56,917 nucleotides of DNA, from NCBI RefSeq assembly GCF_000003605.2, contig NW_003142889.1, forward strand, positions 7,381 to 64,297. The letters are read 5' to 3'. Of the stretch, positions 23,761 through 37,800 are shown piece by piece. Origin of the DNA: Saccoglossus kowalevskii (lineage: Eukaryota > Hemichordata > Enteropneusta > Harrimaniidae). Numbering within the stretch: position 1 is the stretch's first letter; each line of letters opens with the position of its first letter. A program made the position numbers and the translations under genes. The notes beneath the pieces were generated by a model that saw only the letters and a program-made list of their open reading frames with translations, searched no databases and was not told where the DNA came from.

Positions 23761-26704
23761 GTGGAATAGCCATATCGATGTGGTGTTAATAATTTAGCCA
23801 CAGTTTGTATAAGGTACACAAGCCTAAACTTCGGTGGAATAGCCGTATCGATGTGGTGTTAATAATTTAGCAACAGTTTGTATAAGGTATACAAGCCTAT
23901 ACTTCGGTGGAATAGCCGTATCGATGTGGTGTTAATAATTTAGCAACAGTATGTATAAGGTACACTAGCCTAAACTTCGGTGGAATAGCCGTATCGACGT
24001 GGTGTTAATAATTTAGCAACAGTTTGTATATGGTATACAAGCCTAAACTTCGGTGGAATAGCCGTATCGACGTGGTGTTAATAATTTAGCAATAGTTTGT
24101 ATAAGGTATACAAGCCTAAACTTCGGTGGAATAGCCGTATCGATATGGTGTTAATAATTTAGCAACAGTTTGTATAAGGTATACAAGCCTAAACTTCGTT
24201 GGAATAGCCGTATCGACGTGGTGTTAATAATTTAGCAACAGTTTGTATAAGGTATACAAGCCTAAACTTCGGTGGAATAGCCATATCGATGTGGTGTTAA
24301 TAATTTAGCCACAGTTTGTATAATGTATACAAGCCTAAACTTCGGTGGAATAGCCGTATCGACGTGGTGTTAATAATTTAGCAATAGTTTGTATAATGTA
24401 TACAAGCTTAAACTTCGGTGGAATAGCCGTATCGACGTGGTGTTAATAATTTAGCAACAGTTTGTATAAGGTATACAAGCTTAAACTTCGGTGGAAAAGC
24501 CATATCGATGTGGTGTTAATAATTTAGCAACAGTTTGTATAAGGTACACAAGCCTAAACTTCGGTGGAATAGCCGTATCGATGTGGTGTTAATAATTTAG
24601 CAACAGTTTGTATAAGGTATACAAGCCTAAACTTCGGTGGAATAGCCGTATCGATGTGGTGTTAATAATTTAGCAACAGTTTGTATAAGGTATACAAGCC
24701 TAAACTTCGGTGGAATAGCCGTATCGATGTGGTGTTAATAATTTAGTAACAGTTTTATAAGGTATACAAGCCTAAACTTCGGTGGAATAGCCATATCGAT
24801 GTGGTGTTAATAATTTAGCCACAGTTTGTATAAGGTATACTAGCCTAAACTTCGGTGGAATAGCCGTATCGATGTGGTGTTAATAATTTAGCAACAGTTT
24901 GTATAATGTATACAAGCCTAAACTTCAGTGGAATAGCCGTATCGACGTGGTGTTAATAATTTATCAACAGTTTGTATAATGTATACAAGCCTAAACTTCG
25001 GTGGAATAGCCATACCGATGTGGTGTTAATAATTTAGCAACAGTTTGTATAAGGTATACTAGCCTAAACTTCGGTGAAATAGCCGTATCGATATGGTGTT
25101 AATAATTTAGCAACAGTTTGTATAATGTATACAAGCCTAAACTTCGGTGGAATAGCCGTATCGATGTGGTGTTAATAATTTAGCTACAGTTTGTATAAGG
25201 TATACAAGCCTAAACTTCGGTAGAATAGCCGTATCGATGTGGTGTTAATAATTTAGCCACAGTTTGTATAAGGTATACAAGCCTAAACTTCGGTGGAATA
25301 GCCGTATCGATCTCGTGTTAATAATTTAGCAACAGTTTGTATAAGGTATACAAGCCTAAACTTCGGTGGAATAGCCATATCGATGTGGTGTTAATAATTT
25401 AGCCACAGTTTGTATAATGTATACAAGCCTAAACTTCGGTGGAATAGCCGTATCGACGTGGTGTTAATAATTTAGCCACAGTTTGTATAAGGTATACAAG
25501 CCTAAACTTCGGTGGAATAGCCATATCGATGTGGTGTTAATAATTTAGCAACAGTTTGTATAAGGTATACTAGCCTAAACTTCGGTGAAATAGCCGTATC
25601 GATATGGTGTTAATAATTTAGCAACAGTTTGTATAAGGTATACAAGCCTAAACTTCGGTGGAATAGCCGTATCGATGTGATGTTAATAATTTAGCAACAG
25701 TTTGTATAATGTATACAAGTCTAAACTTCGGTGGAATAGCCGTATCGACGTGGTGTTAATAATTTAGCAACAGTTTGTATAATGTATACAAGCCTAAACT
25801 TCGGTGGAATAGCCGTATCGACGTGGTGTTAATAATTTAGCAACAGTTTGTATAATGTATACAAGCCTAAACTTCGGTGGAAAAGCCATATCGATGTGGT
25901 GTTAATAATTTAGCAACAGTTTGTATAAGGTACACAAGCCTAAACTTCGGTGGAGTAGCCGTATCGATGTGGTGTTAATAATTTAGCAACAGTTTGTATA
26001 AGGTATACAAGCCAAAACTTCGGAGGAATAGCCGTATCGATGTGATGTTAATAATTTAGCAACAGTTTGTATAATGTATACAAGTCTAAACTTCGGTGGA
26101 ATAGCCGTATCGACGTGGTGTTAATAATTTAGCAACAGTTTGTATAATGTATACAAGCCTAAACTTCGGTGGAATAGCCGTATCGACGTGGTGTTAATAA
26201 TTTAGCAACAGTTTGTATAATGTATACAAGCCTAAACTTCGGTGGAAAAGCCATATCGATGTGGTGTTAATAATTTAGCAACAGTTTGTATAAGGTACAC
26301 AAGCCTAAACTTCGGTGGAGTAGCCGTATCGATGTGGTGTTAATAATTTAGCAACAGTTTGTATAAGGTATACAAGCCTAAACTTCGGTGGAATAGCCGT
26401 ATCGATCTCGTGTTAATAATTTAGCAACAGTTTGTATAATGTATACAAGCCTAAACTTCGGTGGAATAGCCATAACGATGTGGTGTTAATAATTTAGCCA
26501 CAGTTTGTATAATGTATACAAGCCTAAACTTCGGTGGAATAGCCGTATCGACGTGGTGTTAATAATTTAGCCACAGTTTGTATAAGGTATACAAGCCTAA
26601 ACTTCGGTGGAATAGCCATATCGATGTGGTGTTAATAATTTAGCAACAGTTTGTATAAGGTATACTAGCCTAAACTTCGGTGAAATAGCCGTATCGATAT
26701 GGTG

Positions 26705-26745
26705 TTAATATTTAGCAACAGTTTGTATAAGGTTATACAGCCTAA
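26705..26745. other. Indel-dense patch in the satellite
   Basis: AATAATTTAG is shortened to AATATTTAG, and GGTATACAAG is rearranged to GGTTATACAG within about 30 bp. Confidence 0.6.
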
Positions 26746-28036
26746 ACTTCGGTGGAATAGCCGTATCGATCTCGTGTTAATAATTTAGCAACAGTTTGTA
26801 TAAGGTATACAAGCCTAAACTTCGGTGGAATAGCCATATCGATGTGGTGTTAATAATTTAGCCACAGTTTGTATAATGTATACAAGCCTAAACTTCGGTG
26901 GAATAGCCGTATCGACGTGGTGTTAATAATTTATCAACAGTTTGTATAATGTATACAAGCCTAAACTTCGGTGGAATAGCCATACCGATGTGGTGTTAAT
27001 AATTTAGCAACAGTTTGTATAAGGTATACTAGCCTAAACTTCGGTGAAATAGCCGTATCGATATGGTGTTAATAATTTAGCAACAGTTTGTATAATGTAT
27101 ACAAGCCTAAACTTCGGTGGAATAGCCGTATCGATGTGGTGTTAATAATTTAGCTACAGTTTGTATAAGGTATACAAGCCTAAACTTCGGTAGAATAGCC
27201 GTATCGATGTGGTGTTAATAATTTAGCCACAGTTTGTATAAGGTATACTAGCCTAAACTTCGGTGAAATAGCCGTATCGATATGGTGTTAATAATTTAGC
27301 AACAGTTTGTATTAGGTATACTAGCCTAAACTTCGGTGAAATAGCCGTATCGATATGGTGTTAATAATTTAGCAACAGTTTGTATAAGGTATACAAGCCT
27401 AAACTTCGGTGGAATAGCCATATCGATGTGGTGTTAATAATTTAGCCACAGTTTGTATAAGGTATACAAGCCTAAACTTCGGTGGAATAGCCATATCGAT
27501 GTGGTGTTAATAATTTAGCCACAGTTTGTATAAGGTATACAAGCCTAAACTTCGGTGGAAAAGCCATATCGATGTGGTGTTAATAATTTAGCAACAGTTT
27601 GTATGAGGTACACAAGCCTAAACTTCGGTGGAATAGCCGTATCGATGTGGTGTTAATAATTTAGCAACAGTTTGTATAAGGTATACAAGCCTAAACTTCG
27701 GTGGAATAGCCGTATCGATCTCGTGTTAATAATTTAGCTACAGTTTGTATAAGGTATACAAGCCTAAACTTCGGTAGAATAGCCGTATCGATGTGGTGTT
27801 AATAATTTAGCCACAGTTTGTATAAGGTATACTAGCCTAAACTTCGGTGAAATAGCCGTATCGATATGGTGTTAATAATTTAGCAACAGTTTGTATTAGG
27901 TATACTAGCCTAAACTTCGGTGAAATAGCCGTATCGATATGGTGTTAATAATTTAGCAACAGTTTGTATAAGGTATACAAGCCTAAACTTCGGTGGAATA
28001 GCCATATCGATGTGGTGTTAATAATTTAGCCACAGT

Positions 28037-28150
28037 TTGTATAGTATACAGCCTAAACTTCGGTGGAATAGCCATATTCGATGTGATGTTAATAATTTAG
28101 CAACAGTTTGTAATAAGGTATACAAGCTAAACTTCGGTGGAATAGCGTAT
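28037..28150. other. Indel-dense patch in the satellite
   Basis: Within 110 bp are a shortened dyad (GTATAGTATACAG), an extra T in CATATTCGAT, an extra A in GTAATAAGG, a missing C in AAGCTAAAC and a missing C in AATAGCGTATCG. These frame changes are why open frames of 66-67 codons exist on both strands here. Neither is a gene. Confidence 0.7.
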
Positions 28151-31100
28151 CGATGTGATGTTAATAATTTAGCAACAGTTTGTATAAGGTATACAAGCCT
28201 AAACTTCGGTGGAATAGCCATATCGATGTGGTGTTAATAATTTAGCAACAGTTTGTATAAGGCATACAAGCCTAAACTTCGATGGAATAGCCGTATCGAT
28301 ATGGTGTTAATAATTTAGCAACAGTTTGTATAAGGCATACAAGCCTAAACTTCGGTGGAATAGCCGTATCGATGTGATGTTAATAATTTAGCCACAGTTT
28401 GTATAAGGTATACAAGCCTAAACTTCGGTGGAATAGCCATATCGATGTGGTGTTAATAATTTAGCAACAGTTTGTATAAGGTATACTAGCCTAAACTTCG
28501 GTGAAATAGCCGTATCGATATGGTGTTAATAATTTAGCAACAGTTTGCATAAGGTATACAAGCCTAAACTTCGGTGAAATAGCCGTATCGATGTGGTGTT
28601 AATAATTTAGCAACAGTTTGTATAAGGTATACAAGCCTAAACTTCGGTGGAATAGCCGTATCGATCTCGTGTTAATAATTTAGCAACAGTTTGTATAAGG
28701 TATACAAGCCTAAACTTCGGTGGAATAGCCATATCGATGTGGTGTTAATAATTTAGCCACAGTTTGTATAATGTATACAAGCCTAAACTTCGATGGAATA
28801 GCCGTATCGACGTGGTGTTAATAATTGATCAACAGTTTGTATAATGTATACAAGCCTAAACTTCGGTGGAATAGCCGTATCGATGTGGTGTTAATAATTT
28901 AGCTACAGTTTGTATAAGGTATACAAGCCTAAACTTCGTTAGAATAGCAGTATCGATGTGGTGTTAATAATTTAGCCACAGTTTGTATAAGGTATACAAG
29001 CCTAAACTTCGGTGGAATAGCCATATCGATGTGGTGTTAATAATTTAGCAACAGTTTGTATAAGGTATACTAGCCTAAACTTCGGTGAAATAGCCGTATC
29101 GATATGGTGTTAATAATTTAGCAACAGTTTGTATAAGGTATACTAGCCTAAACTTCGGTGAAATAGCCGTATCGATGTGGTGTTAATAATTTAGCAACAG
29201 TTTGTATAAGGTATACTAGCCTAAACTTCGGTGAAATAGCCGTATCGATATGGTGTTAATAATTTAGCAACAGTTTGTATAAGGTATACTAGCCTAAACT
29301 TCGGTGAAATAGCCGTATCGATGTGGTGTTAATAATTTAGCAACAGTTTGTATAAGGTATACAAGCCTAAACTTCGGTGGAATAGCCATACCGATGTGGT
29401 GTTAATAATTTAGCAACAGTTTGTATAAGGTATACTAGCCTAAACTTCGGTGAAATAGCCGTATCGATATGGTGTTAATAATTTAGCAACAGTTTGTATA
29501 AGGTATACTAGCCTAAACTTCGGTGAAATAGCCGTATCGATGTGGTGTTAATAATTTAGCAACAGTTTGTATAAGGTATACTAGCCTAAACTTCGGTGAA
29601 ATAGCCGTATCGATATGGTGTTAATAATTTAGCAACAGTTTGTATAAGGTATACTAGCCTAAACTTCGGTGGAATAGCCATATCGACGTGGTGTTAATAA
29701 TTTAGCAACAGTTTGTATAATGTATACAAGCCTAAACTTCGGTGGAATAGCCATACCGATGTGGTGTTAATAATTTAGCCACAGTTTGTATAAGGTATAC
29801 AAGCCTAAACTTCGGTGAAATAGCCGTATCGACGTGGTGTTAATAATTTATCAACAGTTTGTATAAGGTATACAAGCCTAAACTTCGGTGAAATAGCCGT
29901 ATCGACGTGGTGTTAATAATTTATCAACAGTTTGTATAAGGTATACAAGCCTAAACTTCGGTGGAATAGCCATATCGATGTGGTGTTAATAATTTAGCAA
30001 CAGTTTGTATAAGGTACACAAGCCTAAACTTCGGTGAAATAGCCGTATCGACGTGGTGTTAATAATTTATCAACAGTTTGTATAAGGTATACAAGCCTAA
30101 ACTTCGGTGGAATAGCCGTATCGACGTGGTGTTAATAATTTATCAACAGTTTGTATAATGTATACAAGCCTAAACTTCGGTGGAATAGCCGTATCGATAT
30201 GGTGTTAATAATTTAGCAACAGTTTGTATAAGGTATACAAGCCTAAACTTCGGTGGAATAGCCGTATCGATGTGGTGTTAATAATTTAGCAACAGTTTGT
30301 ATAATGTATACAAGCCTAAACTTCGGTGGAATAGCCGTATCGATATGGTGTTAATAATTTAGCAACAGTTTGTATAATGTATACAAGCCTAAACTTCGGT
30401 GGAATAGCCGTATCGATGTGGTGTTAATAATTTAGCAACAGTTTGTATAAGGTATACAAGCCTAAACTTCGGTGGAATAGCCGTATCGATATGGTGTTAA
30501 TAATTTAGCAACAGTTTGTATAAGGTATACAAGCCTAAACTTCGGTGGAATAGCCGTATCGATATGGTGTTAATAATTTAGCAACAGTTTGTATAATGTA
30601 TACAAGCCTAAACTTCGGTGGAATAGCCGTATCGATGTGGTGTTAATAATTTAGCCACAGTTTGTATAAGGTATACAAGCCTAAACTTCGGTGGAATAGC
30701 CGTATCGATATGGTGTTAATAATTTAGCCACAGTTTGTATAAGGTATACAAGCCTAAACTTCGGTGGAATAGCCGTATCGATGTGGTGTTAATAATTTAG
30801 CCACAGTTTGTATAAGGTATACAAGCCTAAACTTCGGTGGAATAGCCGTATCGATGTGATGTTAATAATTTAGCAACAGTTTGTATAATGTATACAAGCC
30901 TAAACTTCTGCGGAATAGCCGTATCGATGTGGTGTTAATAATTTAGCAACAGTTTGTATAAGGTATACAAGCCTAAATTTCGGTGGAATAGCCATATCGA
31001 TGTGGTGTTAATAATTTAGCCACAGTTTGTATAAGGTATACAAGCCTAAACTTCGGTGGAATAGCCGTATCGATGTGGTGTTAATAATTTAGCAACAGTT

Positions 31101-34100
31101 TGTATAAGGTATACAAGCCTAAACTTCTGCGGAATAGCCGTATCGATGTGGTGTTAATAATTTAGCAACAGTTTGTATAAGGTATACAAGCCTAAACTTC
31201 TGCGGAATAGCCATATCGATGTGGTGTTAATAATTTAGCAACAGTTTGTATGAGGTATACAAGCCTAAACTTCGGTGGAATAGCCGTATCGATGTGGTGT
31301 TAATAATTTAGCAACAGTTTGTATAAGGTATACAAGCCTAAACTTCGGTGGAATAGCCGTATCGATGTGGTGTTAATAATTTAGCAACAGTTTGTATAAG
31401 GTATACAAGCCTAAACTTCGGTGGAATAGCCGTATCGATGTGGTGTTAATAATTTAGCAACAGTTTGTATAAGGTATACAAGCCTAAACTTTGGTGGAAT
31501 AGCCATACCGATGTGGTGTTAATAATTTAGCCACAGTTTGTATAAGGTATACAAGCCTAAACTTCGGTGGAATGGCCATACCGATGTGGTGTTAATAATT
31601 TAGCAACAGTTTGTATAAGGTATACAAGCCTAAACTTTGGTGGAATAGCCATACCGATGTGGTGTTAATAATTTAGCCACAGTTTGTATAAGGTATACAA
31701 GCCTAAACTTCGGTGGAATGGCCATATCGATGTGGTGTTAATAATTTAGCAACAGTTTGTATAAGGTATACAAGCCTAAACTTCGGTGGAATAGCCGTAT
31801 CGATGTGGTGTTAATAATTTAGCAACAGTTTGTATAAGGTATACAAGCCTAAACTTCGGTGGAATAGCCGTATCGATGTGGTGTTAATAATTTAGCAACA
31901 GTTTGTATAAGGTATACAAGCCTAAACTTTGGTGGAATAGCCATACCGATGTGGTGTTAATAATTTAGCCACAGTTTGTATAAGGTATACAAGCCTAAAC
32001 TTCGGTGGAATAGCCGTATCGATGTGGTGTTAATAATTTAGCCACAGTTTGTATAAGGTACACAAGCCTAAACTTCGGTGGAATAGCCGTATCGATGTGG
32101 TGTTAATAATTTAGCAACAGTTTGTATAAGGTATACAAGCCTAAACTTCGGTGGAATAGCCGTATCGATGTGGTGTTAATAATTTAGCAACAGTTTGTAT
32201 AAGGTATACAAGCCTAAACTTCGGTGGAATGGCCGTATCGATGTGGTGTTAATAATTTAGCAACAGTTTGTATAAGGTATACAAGCCTAAACTTCGGTGG
32301 AATGGCCGTATCGATGTGGTGTTAATAATTTAGCCACAGTTTGTATAAGGTACACAAGCCTAAACTTCGGTGGAATAGCCGTATCGATGTGGTGTTAATA
32401 ATTTAGCAACAGTTTGTATAAGGTATACAAGCCTAAACTTCGGTGGAATAGCCGTATCGATGTGGTGTTAATAATTTAGCAACAGTTTGTATAAGGTATA
32501 CAAGCCTAAACTTCGGTGGAATAGCCGTATCGATGTGGTGTTAATAATTTAGCAACAGTTTGTATAAGGTATACAAGCCTAAACTTCGGTGGAATAGCCA
32601 TATCGATGTGGTGTTAATAATTTAGCAACAGTTTGTATAAGGTATACAAGCCTAAACTTCGGTGGAATAGCCATATCGATGTGGTGTTAATAATTTAGCA
32701 ACAGTTTGTATAAGGTATACAAGCCTAAACTTCGGTGGAATAGCCGTATCGATGTGGTGTTAATAATTTAGCAACAGTTTGTATAATGTATACAAGCCTA
32801 AACTTCGGTGAAATAGCCGTATCGATGTGGTGTTAATAATTTAGCAACAGTTTGTATAAGGTATACAAGCCTAAACTTCGGTGGAATAGCCATATCGATG
32901 TGGTGTTAATAATTTAGCCACAGTTTGTATAAGGTATACAAGTCTAAACTTCGGTGGAATAGCCGTATCGATATGGTGTTAATAATTTAGCCACAGTTTG
33001 TATAAGGTATACAAGCCTAAACTTCGGTGAAATAGCCATACCGATATGGTGTTAATAATTTAGCCACAGTTTGTATAAGGTATACTAGCCTAAACTTCGG
33101 TGAAATAGCCATATCGATGTGGTGTTAATAATTTAGCCACAGTTTGTATAAGGTATACTAGCCTAAACTTCGGTGAAATGGCCGTATCGATATGGTGTTA
33201 ATAATTTAGCAACAGTTTGTATAAGGTATACAAGCCTAAACTTCGGTGGAATAGCCATATCGATGTGGTGTTAATAATTTAGCAACAGTTTGTATAAGGT
33301 ATACTAGCCTAAACTTCGGTGAAATAGCCATACCGATATGGTGTTAATAATTTAGCCACAGTTTGTATAAGGTATACTAGCCTAAACTTCGGTGAAATAG
33401 CCATATCGATGTGGTGTTAATAATTTAGCCACAGTTTGTATAAGGTATACAAGCCTAAACTTCGGTGGAAAAGCCATACCGATGTGGTGTTAATAATTTA
33501 GCCACAGTTTGTATAATGTATACAAGCCTAAACTTCGGTGGAATAGCCATATCGATGTGGTGTTAATAATTTAGCCACAGTTTGTATAAGGTATACAAGC
33601 CTAAACTTCGGTGGAATAGCCATATCGATGTGGTGTTAATAATTTAGCCACAGTTTGTATAAGGTATACAAGCCTAAACTTCGGTGGAAAAGCCATACCG
33701 ATGTGGTGTTAATAATTTAGCCACAGTTTGTATAATGTATACAAGCCTAAACTTCGGTGGAATAGCCATATCGATGTGGTGTTAATAATTTAGCAACAGT
33801 TTGTATAAGGTATACTAGCCTAAACTTCGGTGAAATAGCCGTATCGATATGGTGTTAATAATTTAGCAACAGTTTGTATAAGGTATACAAGCCTAAACTT
33901 CGGTGGAATAGCCGTATCGATGTGATGTTAATAATTTAGCAACAGTTTGTATAAGGTATACAAGCCTAAACTTCGGTGGAATAGCCGTATCGATGTGATG
34001 TTAATAATTTAGCAACAGTTTGTATAAGGTATACAAGCCTAAACTTCGGTGGAATAGCCGTATCGATGTGGTGTTAATAATTTAGCAACAGTTTGTATAA

Positions 34101-34860
34101 GGCATACAAGCCTAAACTTCGGTGGAATAGCCGTATCGATATGGTGTTAATAATTTAGCAACAGTTTGTATAAGGCATACAAGCCTAAACTTCGGTGGAA
34201 TAGCCGTATCGATGTGATGTTAATAATTTAGCCACAGTTTGTATAAGGTATACAAGCCTAAACTTCGGTGGAATAGCCGTATCGATGTGGTGTTAATAAT
34301 TTAGCAACAGTTTGTATAAGGTATACAAGCCTAAACTTTGGTGGAATAGCCATACCGATGTGGTGTTAATAATTTAGCCACAGTTTGTATAAGGTATACA
34401 AGCCTAAACTTCGGTGGAATAGCCGTATCGATGTGGTGTTAATAATTTAGCAACAGTTTGTATAAGGTATACAAGCCTAAACTTCGGTGGAATAGCCGTA
34501 TCGATGTGGTGTTAATAATTTAGCAACAGTTTGTATAATGTATACAAGTCTAAACTTCGGTGGAATAGCCGTATCGACGTGGTGTTAATAATTTAGCAAC
34601 AGTTTGTATAATGTATACAAGCCTAAACTTCGGTGGAATAGCCGTATCGATGTGGTGTTAATAATTTAGCAACAGTTTGTATAAGGTATACAAGCCTAAA
34701 CTTCGATGGAATAGCCATATCGATGTGGTGTTAATAATTTAGCAACAGTTTGTATAAGGTATACAAGCCTAAACTTCGGTGGAATAGCCGTATCGATATG
34801 GTGTTAATAATTTAGCCACAGTTTGTATAAGGTATACAAGCCTAAACTTCGGTGGAATAG

Positions 34861-34874
34861 CCATATCGATATGG
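34861..34874. other. Second dyad of the monomer in its perfect form
   Basis: CCATATCGATATGG is a perfect 14-bp palindrome at monomer positions 40-53. Most monomers carry one or two mismatches, as CCGTATCGATGTGG, CCATATCGATGTGG or CCGTATCGATATGG. Perfect forms cluster at 34861, 34934, 35080, 35445 and 35591. The dyad centre (46.5) is 36.5 bp from the centre of the first dyad (10), exactly half of the 73-bp monomer. Confidence 0.8.
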
Positions 34875-37800
34875 TGTTAATAATTTAGCCACAGTTTGTA
34901 TAAGGTATACAAGCCTAAACTTCGGTGGAATAGCCATATCGATATGGTGTTAATAATTTAGCCACAGTTTGTATAATGAATACAAGTCTAAACTTCGGTG
35001 GAATAGCCGTATCGATGTGGTGTTAATAATTTAGCAACAGTTTGTATAAGGTATACAAGCCTAAACTTCGGTGGAATAGCCATATCGATATGGTGTTAAT
35101 AATTTAGCCACAGTTTGTATAATGTATACAAGTCTAAACTTCGGTGGAATAGCCATATCGATGTGGTGTTAATAATTTAGCCACAGTTTGTATAATGTAT
35201 ACAAGTCTAAACTTCGGTGGAATAGCCGTATCGATGTGGTGTTAATAATTTAGCAACAGTTTGTATAAGGTATACTAGCCTAAACTTCGGTGGAATAGCC
35301 GTATCGATGTGGTGTTAATAATTTAGCAAGTGTTTGTATAAGGTATACAAGCCTAAACTTCGGTGGAATAGCCGTATCGATGTGGTGTTAATAATTTAGC
35401 AACAGTTTGTATGAGGTATACAAGCCTAAACTTCGGTGGAATAGCCATATCGATATGGTGTTAATAATTTAGCAAGTGTTTGTATAATGTATACAAGCCT
35501 AAACTTCGGTGGAATAGCCGTATCGATATGGTGTTAATAATTTAGCAACAGTTTGTATGAGGTATACAAGCCTAAACTTCGGTGGAATAGCCATATCGAT
35601 ATGGTGTTAATAATTTAGCAACAGTTTGTATAATGTATACAAGCCTAAACTTCGGTGGAATAGCCGTATCGATGTGGTGTTAATAATTTAGCAACAGTTT
35701 GTATGAGGTATACAAGCCTAAACTTCGGTGGAATAGCCGTATCGATATGGTGTTAATAATTTAGCAACAGTTTGTATAATGTATACAAGCCTAAACTTCG
35801 GTGGAATAGCCGTATCGATATGGTGTTAATAATTTAGCAACAGTTTGTATAAGGTATACAAGCCTAAACTTCGGTGGAATAGCCGTATCGATATGGTGTT
35901 AATAATTTAGCAACAGTTTGTATAAGGTATACTAGCCTAAACTTCGGTGGAATAGCCGTATCGATATGGTGTTAATAATTTAGCAACAGTTTGTATAAGG
36001 TATACAAGCCTAAACTTCGGTGGAATAGCCATATCGATGTGGTGTTAATAATTTAGCAACAGTTTGTATAATGTATACAAGCCTAAACTTCGGTGGAATA
36101 GCCATATCGATGTGGTATTAATAATTTAGCAACAGTTTGTATAAGGTATACAAGCCTAAACTTCGGTGGAATAGCCGTATCGATGTGATGTTAATAATTT
36201 AGCAACAGTTTGTATAAGGTATACAAGCCTAAACTTCGGTGGAATAGCCGTATCGATGTGATGTTAATAATTTAGCAACAGTTTGTATAAGGTATACAAG
36301 CCTAAACTTCGGTGGAATAGCCGTATCGATGTGGTGTTAATAATTTAGCAACAGTTTGTATAAGGTATACAAGCCTAAACTTCGGTGGAATAGCCATATC
36401 GATGTGGTGTTAATAATTTAGCAACAGTTTGTATAATGTATACAAGCCTAAACTTCGGTGGAATAGCCGTATCGATGTGGTGTTAATAATTTAGCAACAG
36501 TTTGTATAAGGTATACAAGCCTAAACTTCGGTGGAATAGCCGTATCGATGTGGTGTTAATAATTTAGCAACAGTTTGTATAAGGTATACAAGCCTAAACT
36601 TCGGTGGAATAGCCGTATCGATATGGTGTTAATAATTTAGCAACAGTTTGTATAATGTATACAAGCCTAAACTTCGGTGGAATAGCCGTATCGATGTGGT
36701 GTTAATAATTTAGCAACAGTTTGTATAAGGTATACAAGCCTAAACTTCGGTGGAATAGCCGTATCGATATGGTGTTAATAATTTAGCAACAGTTTGTATA
36801 AGGTATATAAGCCTAAACTTCGGTGGAATAGCCGTATCGATATGGTGTTAATAATTTAGCAACAGTTTGTATAAGGTATACAAGCCTAAACTTCGGTGGA
36901 ATAGCCGTATCGATGTGGTGTTAATAATTTAGCAAGTGTTTGTATAAGGTATACTAGCCTAAACTTCGGTGGAATAGCCATATCGATGTGGTGTTAATAA
37001 TTTAGCAACAGTTTGTATAAGGCATACAAGCCTAAACTTCGGTGAAATAGCCGTATCGATATGGTGTTAATAATTTAGCAAGTGTTTGTATAATGTATAC
37101 AAGCCTAAACTTCGGTGGAATAGCCATATCGATGTGGTGTTAATAATTTAGCAACAGTTTGTATAAGGTATACAAGCCTAAACTTCGGTGAAATAGCCGT
37201 ATCGATATGGTGTTAATAATTTAGCCACAGTTTGTATAAGGTATACAAGCCTAAACTTCGGTGGAATAGCCGTATCGATGTGGTGTTAATAATTTAGCAA
37301 CAGTTTGTATAAGGTATACAAGCCTAAACTTCGGTGGAATAGCCATATCGATGTGGTGTTAATAATTTAGCCACAGTTTGTATAAGGTATACAAGCCTAA
37401 ACTTCGGTGGAAAAGCCATATCGATGTGGTGTTAATAATTTAGCAACAGTTTGTATGAGGTACACAAGCCTAAACTTCGGTGGAATAGCCGTATCGATGT
37501 GGTGTTAATAATTTAGCAACAGTTTGTATAAGGTATACAAGCCTAAACTTCGGTGGAATAGCCGTATCGATCTCGTGTTAATAATTTAGCTACAGTTTGT
37601 ATAAGGTATACAAGCCTAAACTTCGGTAGAATAGCCGTATCGATGTGGTGTTAATAATTTAGCCACAGTTTGTATAAGGTATACTAGCCTAAACTTCGGT
37701 GAAATAGCCGTATCGATATGGTGTTAATAATTTAGCAACAGTTTGTATTAGGTATACTAGCCTAAACTTCGGTGAAATAGCCGTATCGATATGGTGTTAA

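Larger units (their letters stand above)
15190..37760 (+). repeat. Scattered TATTAGG monomer subfamily, 7 copies
   Basis: TTTGTATTAGGTATACTAG replaces the usual TATAAGG near 15199, 17172, 22790, 23228, 27310, 27895 and 37747. Two intervals are exact monomer multiples: 438 bp (six) between 22788 and 23226, and 584 bp (eight) between 27309 and 27893. It usually lies two monomers after a monomer with GGTAGAATAGCC, so the neighbourhood travels together. The span covers the first to last copy. Confidence 0.75.

Noticed and set aside
28018-28237. Open frames of 66-67 codons on both strands
   Set aside because: They are translations of satellite monomers that stay open only because of an indel cluster. 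Their proteins simply repeat the satellite.
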